Assembly: GCA_013399115.1 (NCBI GenBank)
Contig: VXAA01004004.1
Location: 218,326 to 282,325, forward strand
Reading direction: 5' to 3'
DNA from: Anseranas semipalmata
Taxonomy: Eukaryota; Chordata; Aves; Anseriformes; Anseranatidae
DNA: 64,000 bases
Shown: in pieces, positions 62,201 to 64,000 of the stretch
Numbering within the stretch: position 1 is the stretch's first letter
How the letters are laid out: each line of letters starts with the position of its first letter
The notes under the pieces: generated by a model
Told to the model about the DNA's origin: nothing
The model's database searches: none
What the model saw: only the letters and a program-made list of their open reading frames with translations
Program-made: the position numbers and the translations under genes

Positions 62201-62816
62201 TCTTGGCATATAAGAATATGGAAAAGCCACCACGTTACAGCTTCCCGGCTGAAACCATGAATAAAATATTCTCCGGGATTGTTTAATCCAATTTAGAGCA
62301 TTGTGTGTAATTTTTGCCCATATGTGCCACCTTGCTCTATCTGCACCGCTGCAGGTCTGTAACCGTGCTACTTGCTTCATTATTTGCTAAAAAAGATTCA
62401 GGAAGAGGGTGGGTCCTTGTCTGGGGGGGGATAAATGCAAAAATAAAAATATGAAGTTGACATTTCAGAATATTTTCTCCTCCATCCAAGAGTTATCCTG
62501 CTTTGCAAATTTTTTTCACCACCACCCCCCCTTGAGAAACACAAAATATGAAATAAAAAAAAATGGGAGTAGGGTGAAAAACTGCCCCAAAACCTTAAAT
62601 TTTTCAGCCAGTGCTGCCCAATTTCAAGCAAAGATCAAGTTACAGTGAAATAAAATTAAAACAGAAGAAACTTTCAGGGGTTTGAGATTCAGATTTGAAA
62701 ATTCATTCAGATTGAAATTTAATTTTTTCTTAAGCAGCTGCATTTCAGCATTTGCGGGTGTGTGCCCAGCAGCTCCACAAACTCTTCTGAGTTCAAAATT
62801 TAAAAATGCCTTTTTC
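59201..62816. other. Non-coding, nothing recognised
   Basis: This is AT-rich sequence with a tatatatata spot near 59862. Open frames such as 59333-59659 lack splice or family support. Confidence 0.5.
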
Positions 62817-64000
62817 AAAAAAAAAAAAAAAAACTGCTGCAGCTGTGGAGCCAGCCATCTTGCTATTTTGTCCCCATTTTAGAGAGGAGACTGTGTCAAG
62901 GTTGGTAAAACTCAATGTTGACCTAATCTTTCCCTTCCTTTCCCTCCCCCACTTTTGGGTGGAAAGGCCATGCATCTCTCCTATATTGCTTTTTATTGAA
63001 ACAATGCATGTTTCAGAGCTCTTTTGTTATTTATTTTTAAAAGATCGATACCAGGACCCCAGTATTCAAGGGCAACCCTACAATAACAAACCAGTCTGTG
63101 CATGGTCCTGAACTTGCAGGCTCCCCGTAACAGCAAAATAATCTGAACATAAAAGCAATTAAAAAAAATATATGAAAAAAGATTTTCATCTCAAACTCCA
63201 GGAAGGCTTTACAGTAAGAGTCAAGGAGAAAAAGGATTCTGAAATTGTGAAAAATATCATGGAGGAGCCCTTAAAAGGCACTTTAGTTTTGCTGTTTAAA
63301 AAAAAAAATCAAAATCACTGAATCTTCAATTAATTTTTCACAATATTGTTAATTATGCACATTCATAATATCATGGCGGACCTTATAATAAACCTGTGCA
63401 AATACTAGATTTATAAGATCTACAGTATCTGGAGTAGTTACAGTCTGCATATGTTTAAAAAAAAAAAAAAGAAGAAGAAAAAAAAACCTACTATGGAAAT
63501 TTTTTCTTTACAAATGAAGTAGGAAATTAAATACTGGAAACTATGTTTTAATTATGCCAGAAGAAACCATCGGAAAAGCCAAGAAATTTAAAAATAAAAC
63601 TGACATTCGACTCTTAATTTTGCTTGTCCTCGTGTTTTCCTGGACCGTGTTTAGAATCTTATTGTTTAAGAGCAGTTTTGCATGAAATCCAAAATCACAA
63701 AAAAAAAAAATTTGGGTGTGTCCACAGCAAATTTTCTATGGTCTAATTTTCCTGCAAAACTCCTTATTTGAAACAAATAACTTTAAGCACTGCAGCAAAA
63801 ACCAGTTCTGGCACACCGTGCTAAGCAAGTTCAAAATTACAATGAAGTACAATTCTTAATTGCTCCGTAACAGCAATTCTCCCACTTTCCCAAACTAATC
63901 ATTTTATTGCAGTTAATCCAGAGGTGCCCACCTCCAACTTGAACGAGTTGGATTCCCGAGCACTCTGCTGCTTCCAGCCTCTATTTTCCTCCAGAAGAAC
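62817..64000. other. AT-rich block, possible conserved non-coding element
   Basis: An A18 run (62817-62834) opens a strongly AT-rich block with several A runs (63301, 63458, 63699) and clustered TAATT/ATTA words (for example 63327-63365). No coding signal is seen. The complex, non-repetitive AT-rich sequence at 63300-63460 and 63600-63900 resembles enhancers of developmental loci. This is a guess that only comparison with other species could settle. Confidence 0.25.

Noticed and set aside
1..64000. CRISPR array, operon, tRNA/rRNA gene or endogenous retrovirus
   Set aside because: There are no spaced identical repeats, no clustered compact genes, no cloverleaf with A and B boxes, and no paired LTRs or gag/pol-like frames.

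Overview
The window looks like vertebrate nuclear DNA and most likely comes from a bird. A non-avian sauropsid such as a crocodilian or turtle is the main alternative. The evidence is the set of interspersed repeats: degraded CR1 and CR1/L3-type LINE fragments, one MIR/L2-like tail and short microsatellites, with no recognisable L1 or Alu. Small CpG-dense islands sit in otherwise AT-rich DNA, and no gene is compact. There is no bacterial or viral gene content. Almost every open frame is a chance frame in GC-rich DNA, and no complete protein-coding gene can be supported.

Left part (1-10 kb): this is the CpG-rich end, with islands at about 1.76-2.01 kb and 3.60-3.79 kb. It holds four short minus-strand candidate exons with good splice sites (8523-8630, 7165-7225, 1225-1268 and the edge block 1-60). 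A fifth possible exon, with a start codon, adjoins the 3.6 kb island (3540-3569). Several joins keep the reading frame, so the 5' part of a gene may run leftward out of the window. I could not name the protein. The 1-60 block also reads well as a plus-strand exon end, so its strand is unresolved. An antisense CR1 remnant lies at about 9.72-9.89 kb.

Middle (10-48 kb): this part is mostly non-coding. It holds an imperfect tandem duplication at 10.5-10.67 kb, one copy of a dispersed repeat of about 73 bp (the other copy is at 6.2 kb), and an 18-bp minisatellite with higher-order structure at 19.28-19.65 kb. It also holds a (CCCTGT)n array at 20.45 kb, a CR1 3' end at 28.4 kb, a MIR/L2-like tail at 29.6 kb and an (ATAA)n array at 30.0 kb. 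Two further CpG islands lie at 34.2 and 37.7 kb; the second has a possible minus-strand first exon.

Right part (48.6-64 kb): this is a LINE graveyard. Three CR1/L3-type ORF2 fragments lie at about 48.95-49.50 kb (minus), 51.59-51.90 kb (minus) and 53.14-54.67 kb (plus). All three include the segment between the endonuclease and reverse transcriptase regions. A 27-nt alternating purine-pyrimidine tract lies at 49.74 kb. From 54.7 kb to the end I see only AT-rich non-coding DNA with homopolymer runs.

No new multi-gene system was found. The points most worth checking are the minus-strand exon chain, the minisatellite, and the local cluster of LINE fragments that cover the same segment.
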